Below are positions 16,944 to 25,984 of a DNA stretch of 64,000 nt, piece by piece. The notes below the pieces were generated by a model, which had not been told where the DNA came from, did not search any database, and saw only the letters and a list, made by a program, of their open reading frames with translations. The position numbers and the translations under genes are program-made. The stretch spans positions 620,001-684,000 of the forward strand of contig OW818698.1 in NCBI GenBank assembly GCA_942493375.1, written 5' to 3'. How positions within the stretch are numbered: position 1 is the stretch's first letter; each line of letters opens with the position of its first letter. This DNA is from G942493375 sp942493375 (lineage in GTDB: Bacteria; Armatimonadota; UBA5829).

Positions 16944-19900
16944 TTACGATACCACTGCTCTAGCTGTTTTCCTCAACAGCTTCGTTGGCATAGGTTGCCG
17001 TAGCTCCCAAACAAAGTTAATAGGCCGACTGCCCAAATGACTGACATAATCCACTGGTCCCAAAAAGTGATACGGTACCGATAGGTTATTCTTCTCCTTG
17101 TGTTCACGTACGAAAAGCAGAATAGTATGACCGAGTTTACCGTGATTAATATAGCGCTGTCCTGTAGGAGATTCCGCTGATATAGTGCTCTGTGACTGCC
17201 AATGAAACCGCGTTTCACTTATGGCATAGTCTTCATACATGGTAGTCGATGAGTATTCGTTATCGGTCTTATCCAGTGTAATAAGAAAGATGTCTGTTTT
17301 TAAAGGCTTGATGTGAAAAACACCTTCACGGAGCTGTGGGTGGTAATCAATTCTATAATGCCCCATTGCTGCTAGGATCTCATCAGTTGTATATGTAGCA
17401 TGCATAGTCAATGAGCAAGCAAAAGGCAATTCAATTTCTGGTGGTACTGCATCTATATGATTGAATTTATGATTCAGTAATTGTACAAACTCATTGCAAT
17501 ACGTAGGGTTACTCTTAAGACGGTTAAATCCATCAACAATACTGCAGAGTTTGTAATCCTTTCCCCACAAACTAAAATTCATCATCAATAACTGACGTTT
17601 GGTGATATCATCTAGTTCAACATCATCAGGTAATGAGGATTCAGTTGCTAGTAAACTAATCAACTTCTTAATCTGATCAAGCCCACTTATGTGTTGGATT
17701 CGTCGTAAACCCGTTGTCAGACGTTTTTCATCAGGATCATTTATATTGGTCAGCACACCGGCCTCGAAACACAATCTCGACCACGACACACCCTTTTTAT
17801 ATATATCTTCTGGTTCGAGTCTATAAAACTCGAGAAATTCGCCCAATGTAGGAACACTACCTGTGTTTTCCACAAGATCGGTAATCTCTTGAACCAGATA
17901 ACTTCGAGTTCTTTGTAGATTTTGCCTGATATTGTCTAGTATGTACCCTTTTGCTTTTCGTTCCAGGTGGACTGAACAACCTGCTGGCAAGTAGGGAAAC
18001 CCTTGATCTATCTGATCAGTAATAGATCTAGACGGATCATCCACCAGAGCACGATATCTCACATCGAAACGGTATTTTTGATGTGCCTGCCCGATGAAGT
18101 CCAGAACTGTCAGGTAGTCTTTGCCATCGCAGTTACGCAGCCCACGTCCAAATTGTTGCAGGAAAACAGTTAGGCTTTCAGTAGGCCTTAGAAACAGAAC
18201 AGTATCAATTTCCGGAATATCTATTCCTTCGTTGTAAAGGTCTACTGTAAAAATAAAGTTTATCTCTCTTGTGCGAAGCCTTTCCTGTGCATGCATTCTA
18301 TATTCTTGTTCAGTTTGACTGGTTAATGCTTCAGCCGGTATACCTTTAGCCTGAAATTGCTCTGCCATAAACTTGGCATGCTCAATGTTCACACAGAACC
18401 CCAATCCCCGTGCTTGGCGAACATCAAGTAATATCTCAGTTACTTTCTGCAATACAAGATCTGAACGCTGTATATTGCCAGTATATGCTTCACTCAAATC
18501 TTTGTCTTTGTAACCGCCACGCTGCCAACTAAATCCATTTAGGTCAACAGTATCGGATACACCAAAATACTGGAAAGGACACAAAAGTTTTCTGTTAACT
18601 GCGTCGGGCAACCTAATCTCTGCACTCATATGACCGTCAAAATATCGCAGTATATCTATTCCGTCACTCCGTTCCGGAGTAGCAGTAAGACCAAGTAAGC
18701 ACCCAGGTTTCACATGTTCGAGAAATCGATCATACCAAGTAGCTCCAGTGCGATGGAATTCATCGACAACCACATAATCGTAATAATCAGCGGGAATTCC
18801 CTCCCAGAGTCTCTGAGAATTATAGGTTTGAATGGAAACAAATAAATGATCCATATTATTGGGAGTATACGAACCGACCCACAGATCACCGAAATTCTGA
18901 TCCCTCATTACTGCTTGGAATGTTCCAAGGCTTTGTTTGAGAATTTCTTCCCTGTGCACAACGTATAATAGCTTTGGTCTTTTCGCAGTTTCTTTCCCAC
19001 ACCAGTATTTATAATCGAAAGCAGCGATCATCGTCTTGCCAGTTCCCGTAGCAGCGACAACTAAGTGTCGGTTACGACCTTGTATATATCGCTCCGCAGC
19101 CAGTTGATCGAGTATTTCTTTCTGGAACGGATATGGATGTAAATCGAAATTCACAGAGAACCCAACGTTACCCGTACTACCTCTTTGTCTATCTAGAGCT
19201 TCACAAAGCCTTGGTGTTTCTGCTTCAGAATAAGATACAAATTCGTTATCATTCCAGTATGTTTCAAAAGCAGCAGAAGCTTTCTCCCAAAGATGAGTTG
19301 ACTCAGACTGACTAATCTTTACATTCCATTCCAATCCCTCAGTTAAAGCTGGACGGGAAAGGTTTGACGATCCAATATAGGCTGTACCATAACCTGTATT
19401 ACGATAAAATGTATAGGCTTTTGCGTGTAGTCGTGTGCGATCTGTATCATAAGAAACTTTTATTTCCGTATTTGGTAATATTCTCAAGAACTCAATTGCT
19501 CTAAGATCAGTTGCACCGAGATAACTAGTTGTAATAATTCTGAGCATTGTATCCGGTCTATGCGTAAACTCATTGAGTTCGTCTTGAAGAATACGAATCC
19601 CACTCCATTTTATAAATGAACACAGGATGTCTATTTTTGATGCTGTTAGGATTTCTTTTTTGATCTGAGATTCAAAACTTGGATCAAGTCTAGTACCAGT
19701 TAGAATACAGCTACGCGCAAGTGGGGTATCTGGCCTTTGAGAATGCGATATATTTGGACCAGTCACCGACAGCAACCGTTTGCCAGAAGATTGAATGAGC
19801 ATATCTTCGCTATTGTAGTCGTGTTGATATAATTGCTTAATTATACTGTTGCACAGCAACACTTGCTTCTTAACCTGATTTTGACCACTAATCCCTGCAA

Positions 19901-20057
19901 GAGCACTAGAAATCAAGTGTTTTAGGTGTTCTGACAACACGTGATGACTTTCACCTTCATCTATATCCTCAATTTTCACAAGATCAGATGCCAATTCAGA
20001 GATCGATTCATCAAGCGAATTATTTATAACTTCTTCATAGAGACCGGGTTTCAGCAA
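16944..20057 (-). CDS. Superfamily 2 helicase with PLD-like nuclease domain and DUF3427-type C-terminus
   Basis: TTG start at 20057 with AGGAG 8 bp upstream; 1037 residues. After a helical N-terminus comes a phospholipase-D-type domain (LHAKAYTFYRN then YIGSSNLS, the HxK...N/S signature). The ResIII/DEAD-type motor follows: motif I VAATGTGKTMIAAF, motif II VVDEFHRTG, motif III LGLTATPER, and motif VI QQFGRGLRN. The C-terminal 300 residues resemble DUF3427. Proteins of this architecture are common in defence islands and restriction-like contexts; here a NucS-like nuclease gene follows. The function is inferred to be nucleic-acid surveillance or defence, which is not proven by sequence. Confidence 0.85.
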   Translation of the reverse strand: MLKPGLYEEVINNSLDESISELASDLVKIEDIDEGESHHVLSEHLKHLISSALAGISGQNQVKKQVLLCNSIIKQLYQHDYNSEDMLIQSSGKRLLSVTGPNISHSQRPDTPLARSCILTGTRLDPSFESQIKKEILTASKIDILCSFIKWSGIRILQDELNEFTHRPDTMLRIITTSYLGATDLRAIEFLRILPNTEIKVSYDTDRTRLHAKAYTFYRNTGYGTAYIGSSNLSRPALTEGLEWNVKISQSESTHLWEKASAAFETYWNDNEFVSYSEAETPRLCEALDRQRGSTGNVGFSVNFDLHPYPFQKEILDQLAAERYIQGRNRHLVVAATGTGKTMIAAFDYKYWCGKETAKRPKLLYVVHREEILKQSLGTFQAVMRDQNFGDLWVGSYTPNNMDHLFVSIQTYNSQRLWEGIPADYYDYVVVDEFHRTGATWYDRFLEHVKPGCLLGLTATPERSDGIDILRYFDGHMSAEIRLPDAVNRKLLCPFQYFGVSDTVDLNGFSWQRGGYKDKDLSEAYTGNIQRSDLVLQKVTEILLDVRQARGLGFCVNIEHAKFMAEQFQAKGIPAEALTSQTEQEYRMHAQERLRTREINFIFTVDLYNEGIDIPEIDTVLFLRPTESLTVFLQQFGRGLRNCDGKDYLTVLDFIGQAHQKYRFDVRYRALVDDPSRSITDQIDQGFPYLPAGCSVHLERKAKGYILDNIRQNLQRTRSYLVQEITDLVENTGSVPTLGEFLEFYRLEPEDIYKKGVSWSRLCFEAGVLTNINDPDEKRLTTGLRRIQHISGLDQIKKLISLLATESSLPDDVELDDITKRQLLMMNFSLWGKDYKLCSIVDGFNRLKSNPTYCNEFVQLLNHKFNHIDAVPPEIELPFACSLTMHATYTTDEILAAMGHYRIDYHPQLREGVFHIKPLKTDIFLITLDKTDNEYSSTTMYEDYAISETRFHWQSQSTISAESPTGQRYINHGKLGHTILLFVREHKEKNNLSVPYHFLGPVDYVSHLGSRPINFVWELRQPMPTKLLRKTARAVVS

Positions 20058-20502
20058 TCTGGACTCCTAACAATATAAAACATATGGTCTATGTGTAGTT
20101 AGCTTCTTATCGTGTTTTCACCTTCTGTTTTCGTTACTTCGGTTGTCGAGTACAACGGAACAGCCGAAGTCGGGCTAGCATAGATTGCATTACAGACATC
20201 GAAAGGACAGTTATCTAACCATCATATCGTGTGCTATACTGAACAATATGTTTCTCCCAGAAATGAGCATCAAGGTCATAATCAGCGGAGACTGGCATCA
20301 ATATGGAGCGGTATGAATTAACGGAACTGCACTATATAACTCCAATTGCAAACATACAATCAATTTTCATGCTGGGCTTGCTGTCGTATAGTCGCACAAA
20401 TCACAGCGTATATGCTTAAACGCTGGCGCATAAAATAGCGCATAGAAATGCTAATTGATGATCGTATAGGATTTGAACCAGGAAAAGAGAGGAGGACTGT
20501 GA
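20058..20502. other. Divergent intergenic region
   Basis: No gene. It contains the first copy of a 49-bp repeat (20132-20180). Promoters for the helicase (minus) and the AlbA-type protein (plus) must lie here, but I found no strong consensus pair. Confidence 0.4.
20132..20180. repeat. 49-bp dispersed repeat, copy 1
   Basis: It begins CGTTACTTCGGTTGTCGAG and ends GGGCTAGCA. It matches 23498-23546 with about four mismatches. The core can fold (CTTCGG...CCGAAG with GTTGT/ACAAC inside). Confidence 0.8.
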
Positions 20503-22155
20503 TTGAGCATTATACCTGATAAAGAAACACTTACAGTTGAGTTCAAGAGCGATAGTGAACGTTTGAGTGATGATGAGATTCTGGAACAGGTTGTTGCCAT
20601 GGCAAACACTCAGGGTGGTGATATCTACATTGGGGTTGAAGACAATGGAACTCCAACTGGTCTGCATTCAGCTCACAGCGATCCTGTTCGTCTTGCTGCA
20701 ATGCTGGGGAATAAAACAGTACCTTCTGTATCTGCCAGGACTACACTTTATACAGTCGATGGAGTTCAGATTATCACAATTTCAGTGCCACCACACTCCG
20801 GAACTCTCGTATCAACAGTATCAGGCCGAATAATGCGCAGGCGTTTGAAGCATGACGGAACTCCTGAAACGGTACCATTGTATCCCTATGAAATACCTCG
20901 GATGCTCTCCAATATTGGAAACTTGGATATCTCAGAACAACCGGCTCCATCTGCAACCCTTGTTGATTTAGACCCTTTAGAGCGAGAACGCCTTCGACAG
21001 ATAATAAACAGCTACAATGGCGATAAGGCTTTGCTTGCATTAAGCGATGAGGAACTAGATGGTGCGCTTGGTCTTACGACGACAATCGGTAATGAACGCG
21101 TTCCAACTGTCACGGGTCTCTTGATGATAGGGCGTGAAGAGAGTATCAGGCGCTCATTACCCACACATGAGCTTATGTTTCAAGTGTTGTCCGGAACAGC
21201 GGTTAGAGTTAACGATTCTTTTCGTGATCCATTGCTCAAATTGATGGAAACTCTCCTGGAACGCTTTCGTGCACGAAATGAACAAGAGGAGATTGATATT
21301 GGCATGTTTCGTGTTCCGGTTCCGGATTATGACGAACGTGCATTCAGAGAAGCTCTGATTAACTCACTTTCCCATCGGGACTATACATTGCTTGGAGCAG
21401 TGCATGTGCAGATGACCGACACTGAGTTGATTATAATGAATCCCGGCGGTTTTGTTGAAGGTGTCACAATTGACAACCTCCTGTCCGCTCCACCTCGTTC
21501 ACGTAATCCGAGATTAGCTGATGCATTAAAACGAGTAGGCTTGGCTGAACGCACAGGTCGAGGAGTTGACCGTATATTTGAAGGTATGCTGCGTTATGGT
21601 AGGCCTGAACCTGATTACACCGGTAGTACATCCACTACTATTAACTTGAGACTATCAAGAGCAAAAGCAGATACTTCATTCTTCAAGATGATTCGCAATG
21701 CAGAGCAACAACAAGGCAGTCCGTTGCCGCTCGATGATCTGCTGATCTTGTCACATCTCAGGGATGAGAGACGATTACGAACACAGGACATAGCGCAAAC
21801 ATTGCGACGCTCGGAATCTGTGACACGTTCATTGCTGGAAAAACTGCTTGAAATTGGACTAGTAGAAGCGCATGGAACAGGTCGCGGACGAAGCTATACG
21901 CTCAGCGCCAGAGTATACAAGGCTGAAGGCAGAACGACAGAATATGTGCGCCAAGCCGGATTCGATCCCATTCAACAACGGCAGATGGTTTTAAACCTGG
22001 CAAAGGTTAAGGGGCGAATAAAACGTGTGGATGTTGCTGAGCTATGCCATATTGGTCCGGATCAAGCTTACAGATTATTAACTAAGCTAATAGAATCTGG
22101 CGAATTGCGAATCGTTGGTGTTAGCAAAGGAGCACATTACGAGCTTAACGCGTGA
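20503..22155 (+). CDS. AlbA_2-domain putative transcriptional regulator with GHKL-like and winged-helix domains
   Basis: TTG start with GGAGG upstream; 550 residues. The N-terminal AlbA_2/Schlafen-like domain (about residues 1-115) has TVEFKSD, MANTQGGDIYIGVEDNGTPTG and a VSGRIMRRR strand. The middle region matches the RecG-like/HATPase_c_4 module (FREALINSLSHRDYT, LIIMNPGGFVEGV, RNPRLADALKRVGLAERTG). The C-terminus carries two winged-helix segments. Such proteins are often annotated as ATP-binding transcriptional regulators and are frequent beside toxin-antitoxin or defence genes. The stop codon lies at the edge of a long CG-rich palindrome that precedes the DarG-like gene, and the winged helices are reasonable candidates to bind it; that is inference. 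Confidence 0.82.
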   Translation: MSIIPDKETLTVEFKSDSERLSDDEILEQVVAMANTQGGDIYIGVEDNGTPTGLHSAHSDPVRLAAMLGNKTVPSVSARTTLYTVDGVQIITISVPPHSGTLVSTVSGRIMRRRLKHDGTPETVPLYPYEIPRMLSNIGNLDISEQPAPSATLVDLDPLERERLRQIINSYNGDKALLALSDEELDGALGLTTTIGNERVPTVTGLLMIGREESIRRSLPTHELMFQVLSGTAVRVNDSFRDPLLKLMETLLERFRARNEQEEIDIGMFRVPVPDYDERAFREALINSLSHRDYTLLGAVHVQMTDTELIIMNPGGFVEGVTIDNLLSAPPRSRNPRLADALKRVGLAERTGRGVDRIFEGMLRYGRPEPDYTGSTSTTINLRLSRAKADTSFFKMIRNAEQQQGSPLPLDDLLILSHLRDERRLRTQDIAQTLRRSESVTRSLLEKLLEIGLVEAHGTGRGRSYTLSARVYKAEGRTTEYVRQAGFDPIQQRQMVLNLAKVKGRIKRVDVAELCHIGPDQAYRLLTKLIESGELRIVGVSKGAHYELNA

Positions 22156-22206
22156 TTATTCACGCGCGCGCGAATATATTTACACGCGCGCGTGAATAAT
22201 CACGCG
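22149..22206. promoter_or_regulatory. Large CG-rich palindrome, candidate operator
   Basis: Perfect 22-bp arms at 22149-22170 and 22185-22206 are separated by 14 AT-rich bases. Each arm is itself a near palindrome (CGTGATTATTCACG and CGTGAATAATCACG), and a further CGTGA follows at about 22211. There is no T-run, so it is probably not a terminator. It sits between the AlbA-type gene and the DarG-like gene. Confidence 0.75.
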
Positions 22207-22270
22207 AAAACGTGAAAAATACGGTTGAGGCTCTCTGCAGTCTTCCGTTCGTGATTTTTGGTGACTGCAG

Positions 22271-23428
22271 ATGGTAGGAATCATTGATATGGTCAAAGTT
22301 GTTATTGGTGATATGTTCGAATCCGACGCTCAGACATACATTAACACAATCAACTGCGTTGGTGTTATGGGTAAAGGGGTTGCACTGGAGTTCAAGCAGC
22401 GATTCCCTGAGATGTATAAGGATTACACTGAGCGCTGTGCCAGAGGTGAAGTGCGTTTAGGCCGTCCTTACCTGTATAAGCGTCTGTTTGAGCCCTGGAT
22501 ACTTAATTTTCCAACAAAAGACCATTGGCGTAATGTGGCTACTCTTCATGATATTGAAAATGGACTGCGATATCTCATAGATAATTACAGAGCTTGGGGT
22601 ATAAAGTCTCTTGCCGTTCCTCCGCTGGGATGTGGGCTAGGTCAACTGGAATGGCGAATCGTTGGACCGACGCTTCACTGCTATCTGGACAAAATGGATA
22701 TTCCGGTAATGCTCTACGCTCCATATGGTACTCCCCACGATGAGCTTCAAAAAGAATTCCTGGCTTTAGCGAATGATAATTGTGGGGTGTCTATGCCTGA
22801 ACCGGATTTTGTGAAACCAGCATGGATTGCCTTGGTTGAAGCTTTGCAGCGAATTGAGAAAGAACCATACCACTGGCCTGTAGGGAGGACAACTTTTCAG
22901 AAAATGGCCTATGTCGCCACACGTGAAGGCCTCCCAACTGGACTGAACTTCCAAAAGAGCAGCTTTGGTCCATTCGCTCCTGAGCTTAAGGGCCAAATAA
23001 CGCGTCTGCTAAATAATGGGCTAATAAAGGAAGAGCGATTAGGCCGAATGTTTGCAGTCAGAGTAGGCCCAACATTTGAGGATGCCAGATGCGCATATTT
23101 GGATTCGATAAACCAATGGGATGATATCATCGAACGAATCACCGATCTTTTCTGCCGTACGAATACAAGTCAATCCGAGATAGTAGCCACTGTATTGTTT
23201 TCCGCTTCCAGCCTGGAGTCATCACTCCAAAGAAAACCTTCAGAGTATGATGTTTTTGATGATGTAAAGAATTGGAAACAACACAATAAACCACCGTTTG
23301 AAGAACAGGATATCGCAGACACAATTCGAAACCTGGCTGCCCTTGGTTGGCTGAACATCGAACCAAGCAATGATCTTCCGTTCCAGGAAGATGAACTAGT
23401 CGATGCATGTCCTGTAAGCACAGGTTAA
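22271..23428 (+). CDS. DarG-like macrodomain protein (ADP-ribosylglycohydrolase antitoxin type)
   Basis: 385 residues; the start at 22271 is kept, but the ATG at 22289 (MVKVVIGDM, with AGGA about 10 bp upstream) is equally good. Residues 8-160 form a macrodomain of the DarG/TARG1 type: TINCVGVMGKGVALEFKQRFP, ILNFPTKDHWR with the lysine used for catalysis in that class, and VPPLGCGLGQLEW. The C-terminal half (TTFQKMAYVATREGLPT, then SSFGPFAPELKGQITRLLNNG) resembles the DarT-binding half of DarG. DarG removes ADP-ribose from thymidine in DNA and neutralises the toxin DarT. No DarT is adjacent; the neighbour is the AlbA-type regulator. So it is either an orphan antitoxin or the partner of a different toxin. 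Confidence 0.82.
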   Translation: MVGIIDMVKVVIGDMFESDAQTYINTINCVGVMGKGVALEFKQRFPEMYKDYTERCARGEVRLGRPYLYKRLFEPWILNFPTKDHWRNVATLHDIENGLRYLIDNYRAWGIKSLAVPPLGCGLGQLEWRIVGPTLHCYLDKMDIPVMLYAPYGTPHDELQKEFLALANDNCGVSMPEPDFVKPAWIALVEALQRIEKEPYHWPVGRTTFQKMAYVATREGLPTGLNFQKSSFGPFAPELKGQITRLLNNGLIKEERLGRMFAVRVGPTFEDARCAYLDSINQWDDIIERITDLFCRTNTSQSEIVATVLFSASSLESSLQRKPSEYDVFDDVKNWKQHNKPPFEEQDIADTIRNLAALGWLNIEPSNDLPFQEDELVDACPVSTG

Positions 23429-23497
23429 GCTAATAATTCCCAAAATCTGCGTAAATCTGCGAAATCTGCGGATAATTCGTTGCTTCGGTTGTCAAGT

Positions 23498-23546
23498 CGT
23501 TACTTCGGTTGTCGAGTGCAACGGAACAGCCGAAGCTGGGCTAACA
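23498..23546. repeat. 49-bp dispersed repeat, copy 2
   Basis: Direct copy of 20132-20180 about 3.37 kb away, preceded by a partial tandem unit (CGTTGCTTCGGTTGTCAAG at about 23478). The two copies bracket the AlbA-type and DarG-like genes. Confidence 0.8.
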
Positions 23547-23921
23547 CAAATACCTATGTACCTGTAAGCCTGTATTCAGACTCTACTATAATAAATGTGC
23601 CTGGGCTGTACACTCCCAGGCACTAAAAAGAGAAGGTAAAGCCCTCAGGGTCAAACGCCCCTCGGCGGAACCTCCATATGAATTATTGCAAATATCAATC
23701 CACAATAAAACACCCCACCCTAACCATTCCCAAAATCTGCGTAAATCTGCGAAATCTGCGGATAACTAGTCCCTTCCACCACCAGTTTTGAGCTCAAATT
23801 CCCACCTTAAGATTCTTTCACTAAAATATTATGAAAATATACCGCGAAAAAGTGATACAAAATCGCGTTGTTGGCGTCTTATAATCATGTAGAATTCTTT
23901 TTTTCGCGATAAGACAATTCA

Positions 23922-23999
23922 GCGCGCACCATATATAACCACCCCGGTTTAATCCAGTAAGGAAAAACCAGGCAGATATATATAGTGCGCGTTTTTCGT
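23922..23999 (+). ncRNA. Structured RNA candidate with terminator-like end
   Basis: CGCGCAC (23923-23929) followed by an ATATATA run pairs with a TATATATA run followed by GTGCGCG (985-991 of the 23 kb line, that is 23985-23991). The inner bases CCGGTTT and AAAACCAGG can pair too, and GTTTTTC follows. A TATAAT stands at 23880-23885, but without a good -35. No ORF. It could be a terminator-ended small RNA or a palindromic repeat. Confidence 0.4.
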
Positions 24000-24239
24000 T
24001 ACAGCCAAACCAAAACTGTCTGAACAAGATTATCAGGATTAATAGATTAACAAGAAGGCACCAGACTACAGACATCAAACGCCAGACTCTAGACAAAGGC
24101 TTGAGCTTCCCGCTCCTGTCTCCTGACTCCTGTCTTCTGTCTTCCAAACAAAACTGTCTGAACAAGATTAACAGGATTAAAAGATTAACAAGAAGGCACC
24201 AGTCTACAGACATCAGACCCAGGCTTCAGGCACCAATCT

Positions 24240-24290
24240 CCTGACTCCTGACTCCTGACTCCTGTCTCCCGGATTCTGGATTCTGCCTTC
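24240..24290. repeat. Heptamer repeat block (CTGACTC/CTGTCTC family)
   Basis: Tandem CTCCTGA/CTCCTGT/TTCTGGA units with a 7-bp period. The same family recurs at about 24110-24148, 24680-24760, 25505-25600, 25810-25905 and 26190-26245. Confidence 0.85.
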
Positions 24291-24772
24291 TCTCTCCCGT
24301 GCATCGTCTTTTCATTCTCAATTATCAACTGTCAATTATCCATTACTCTCCGTGCATCTCTTGCTAGAAAACAACAAACTTGACACAAACGTAATCAACC
24401 AGAAACAGCAGGTTTCCTGCATGTTTCCATCAGTTTCCGCAAAAATCTGATAGGTTTCAGAGTTTTTTCACTACATTTCAGCAAAAAACAGAGGCATTTG
24501 AGACCGGATTTTCAGCCCACCTGATCTCAAATCCTTACCAAACGAACCCTTTTAAGAATCTCTGCGAAACGAATCCATTTTAAACCGTGAAATATCAAAG
24601 ACACCGTTCACCAACAATGCAACCGGAAAAGGAGGTATCAAAAAAATCAGACTTCAGACTTCAGAAGTCAGCCTTCAGGCATCAAACTCGAGACTTCCTG
24701 TCTCCTGTCTCCTGTCTCCCATCTTCTGACTTCTGACTTCTGACTTCTGTCTTCCCGAAAGGAGCAACCAAA

Positions 24773-25291
24773 ATGCAAGAAGAACTAAAATCGAAACCAG
24801 GACCAAAGACACCCGAGGGTAAGCGCCGTAGTTCGTTGAACGCCCTCAAGCATGGACTAACCGCTGTCTCTCCGCAGGCACAGGAGAAAATCGCACAGGA
24901 ACTCGAAGTAGACTTCGACAAGACTCACAGAAAGATGCTGGAGTATTTCAAGCCGCAGGATGGTTTGGAGCAGGAGCTTGTAATGAAGATATCCGAGTGC
25001 TTTATCAAGTTCGAGAGATGCAGGAAGATAGAGAAGATCATCCTGACCCGCCACCTGCACAACGTCTCTATCAGCACTTCACTGGAATCACTGCAGAGAT
25101 ACGAACGCTCAGCTGACCTACAGATACACCGTATCATCTCAACTATTGTTAAAAAGAGGGAAATGGACCAAAAGAGAATACAACGCACCCGAAGAACGCC
25201 ACCGGCAACCGACCAGTATCTACCAGAAATCAGAACAGCCGGAGAAAGAAGAGCAACCAACATCCCAGACTTCCCAGACCGAAAATATTAA
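24773..25291 (+). CDS. GPKTPEGK-family hypothetical protein, possibly frameshifted
   Basis: ATG behind AAAGGAGCAACCAAA; 172 residues. The N-terminus KPGPKTPEGKRRSSLNALKHGLTA is diagnostic of a widespread family of uncharacterised proteins, found in repeated copies in several phyla and sometimes linked to phage small-terminase-like proteins; the rest is helical and charged (EYFKPQDGLEQELVMKISE). After about residue 125 the alternative frame starting near 25146 gives a more family-like continuation (QKSEQPEKEEQPTSQTSQTE, then KRIQTELSPINPELSS) and stops at 25409. This suggests a frameshift, real or a sequencing error. Heptamer repeats flank the gene on both sides. Function unknown. Confidence 0.6.
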   Translation: MQEELKSKPGPKTPEGKRRSSLNALKHGLTAVSPQAQEKIAQELEVDFDKTHRKMLEYFKPQDGLEQELVMKISECFIKFERCRKIEKIILTRHLHNVSISTSLESLQRYERSADLQIHRIISTIVKKREMDQKRIQRTRRTPPATDQYLPEIRTAGERRATNIPDFPDRKY

Positions 25292-25558
25292 AACGTTTAA
25301 AACACCAAAACGAATCCAAACTGAGCTCAGCCCAATAAATCCTGAGCTCAGTTCGTTTTCCAAAAAACACCAGTATCACCATACCAAAAACCCAAAACAA
25401 ATCCCATAAGGAGGTAACAACACCCAACCCAGACTTCAGTCGCAGGCTTCAGACTTCAGGAACAGAGTCAATCTCCCTACCCCATTCTCCAAATGAATGT
25501 CCCGGTACGCTCCTGACTCCTGACTCCTGTCTCCTGTCTCCCGACTTCTGGATTCTGG

Positions 25559-25590
<32 letters not shown>

Positions 25591-25636
25591 CGACTTCTCA
25601 ATATTAAATAATTACATTTTTTCTTGTAATTCATGT

Positions 25637-25745
25637 AACCAGGAGGTAATAAGTGGTGTCTAACCTTGTAGTGTAAAATCTATTAACCTCCTTTTGGTCT
25701 CCGTTGGATCAGGCCCTGGCATTAATTGCCGGGGCCGATTTTTTA
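25637..25745 (+). ncRNA. Structured RNA candidate: SD-sequestering hairpin plus terminator
   Basis: AGGAGGT (25641-25647) with flanking AATA pairs with TATT and ACCTCCT (25681-25692); ACC/GGT can extend the stem. A tiny frame begins inside the hairpin (GTG GTG TCT ... TAA, 7-8 codons). The hairpin is followed by a strong terminator, GGCCCTGGCA (25712-25721) with TGCCGGGGCC (25727-25736) and six T. No gene follows, so it looks like a free small RNA or a decayed leader/attenuator rather than a riboswitch in place. Confidence 0.5.
25712..25744 (+). terminator. Rho-independent terminator
   Basis: 10-bp stem GGCCCTGGCA/TGCCGGGGCC with loop TTAAT, then GA and TTTTTT (25739-25744). It ends the structured RNA candidate. 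Confidence 0.85.
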
Positions 25746-25984
25746 AGGGACCTGAAAGACAGGACAAAGCACACAACCACAATATCCTTCACAAGCCAAG
25801 GATGACAGTCTTCTGGATTCTGGATTCTGGATTCTGGATTCTGGATTCTGACTCCTGACTCCTGTCTCCTGTCTCCTGTCTCCTGTCTTCTGTCTTCTCA
25901 CTTGACAGTGGGCCGCATTTTCATGTATCATTTACAAGCTGGTGGAGAGTGATTTTGGTTGTTCTCCTGGCAAATTTCGGTCGG

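Larger units (their letters stand above)
23429..24772. other. Repeat-rich, gene-poor region
   Basis: No gene supported over 1.3 kb. It holds two identical 40-bp copies containing AAATCTGCG units (23436-23475, 23726-23765), the second 49-bp repeat, a 9-bp hairpin GTGCCTGGG/CCCAGGCAC (23597-23623), a structured RNA candidate (23922-23999), two related 50-bp direct repeats beginning AAACTGTCTGAACAAGATTA (about 24009-24060 and 24146-24200) and three heptamer blocks (about 24110-24148, 24236-24300, 24648-24760). Confidence 0.7.

Noticed and set aside
22149..22206. CG-rich palindrome as a Rho-independent terminator
   Set aside because: No T-run follows on either strand.
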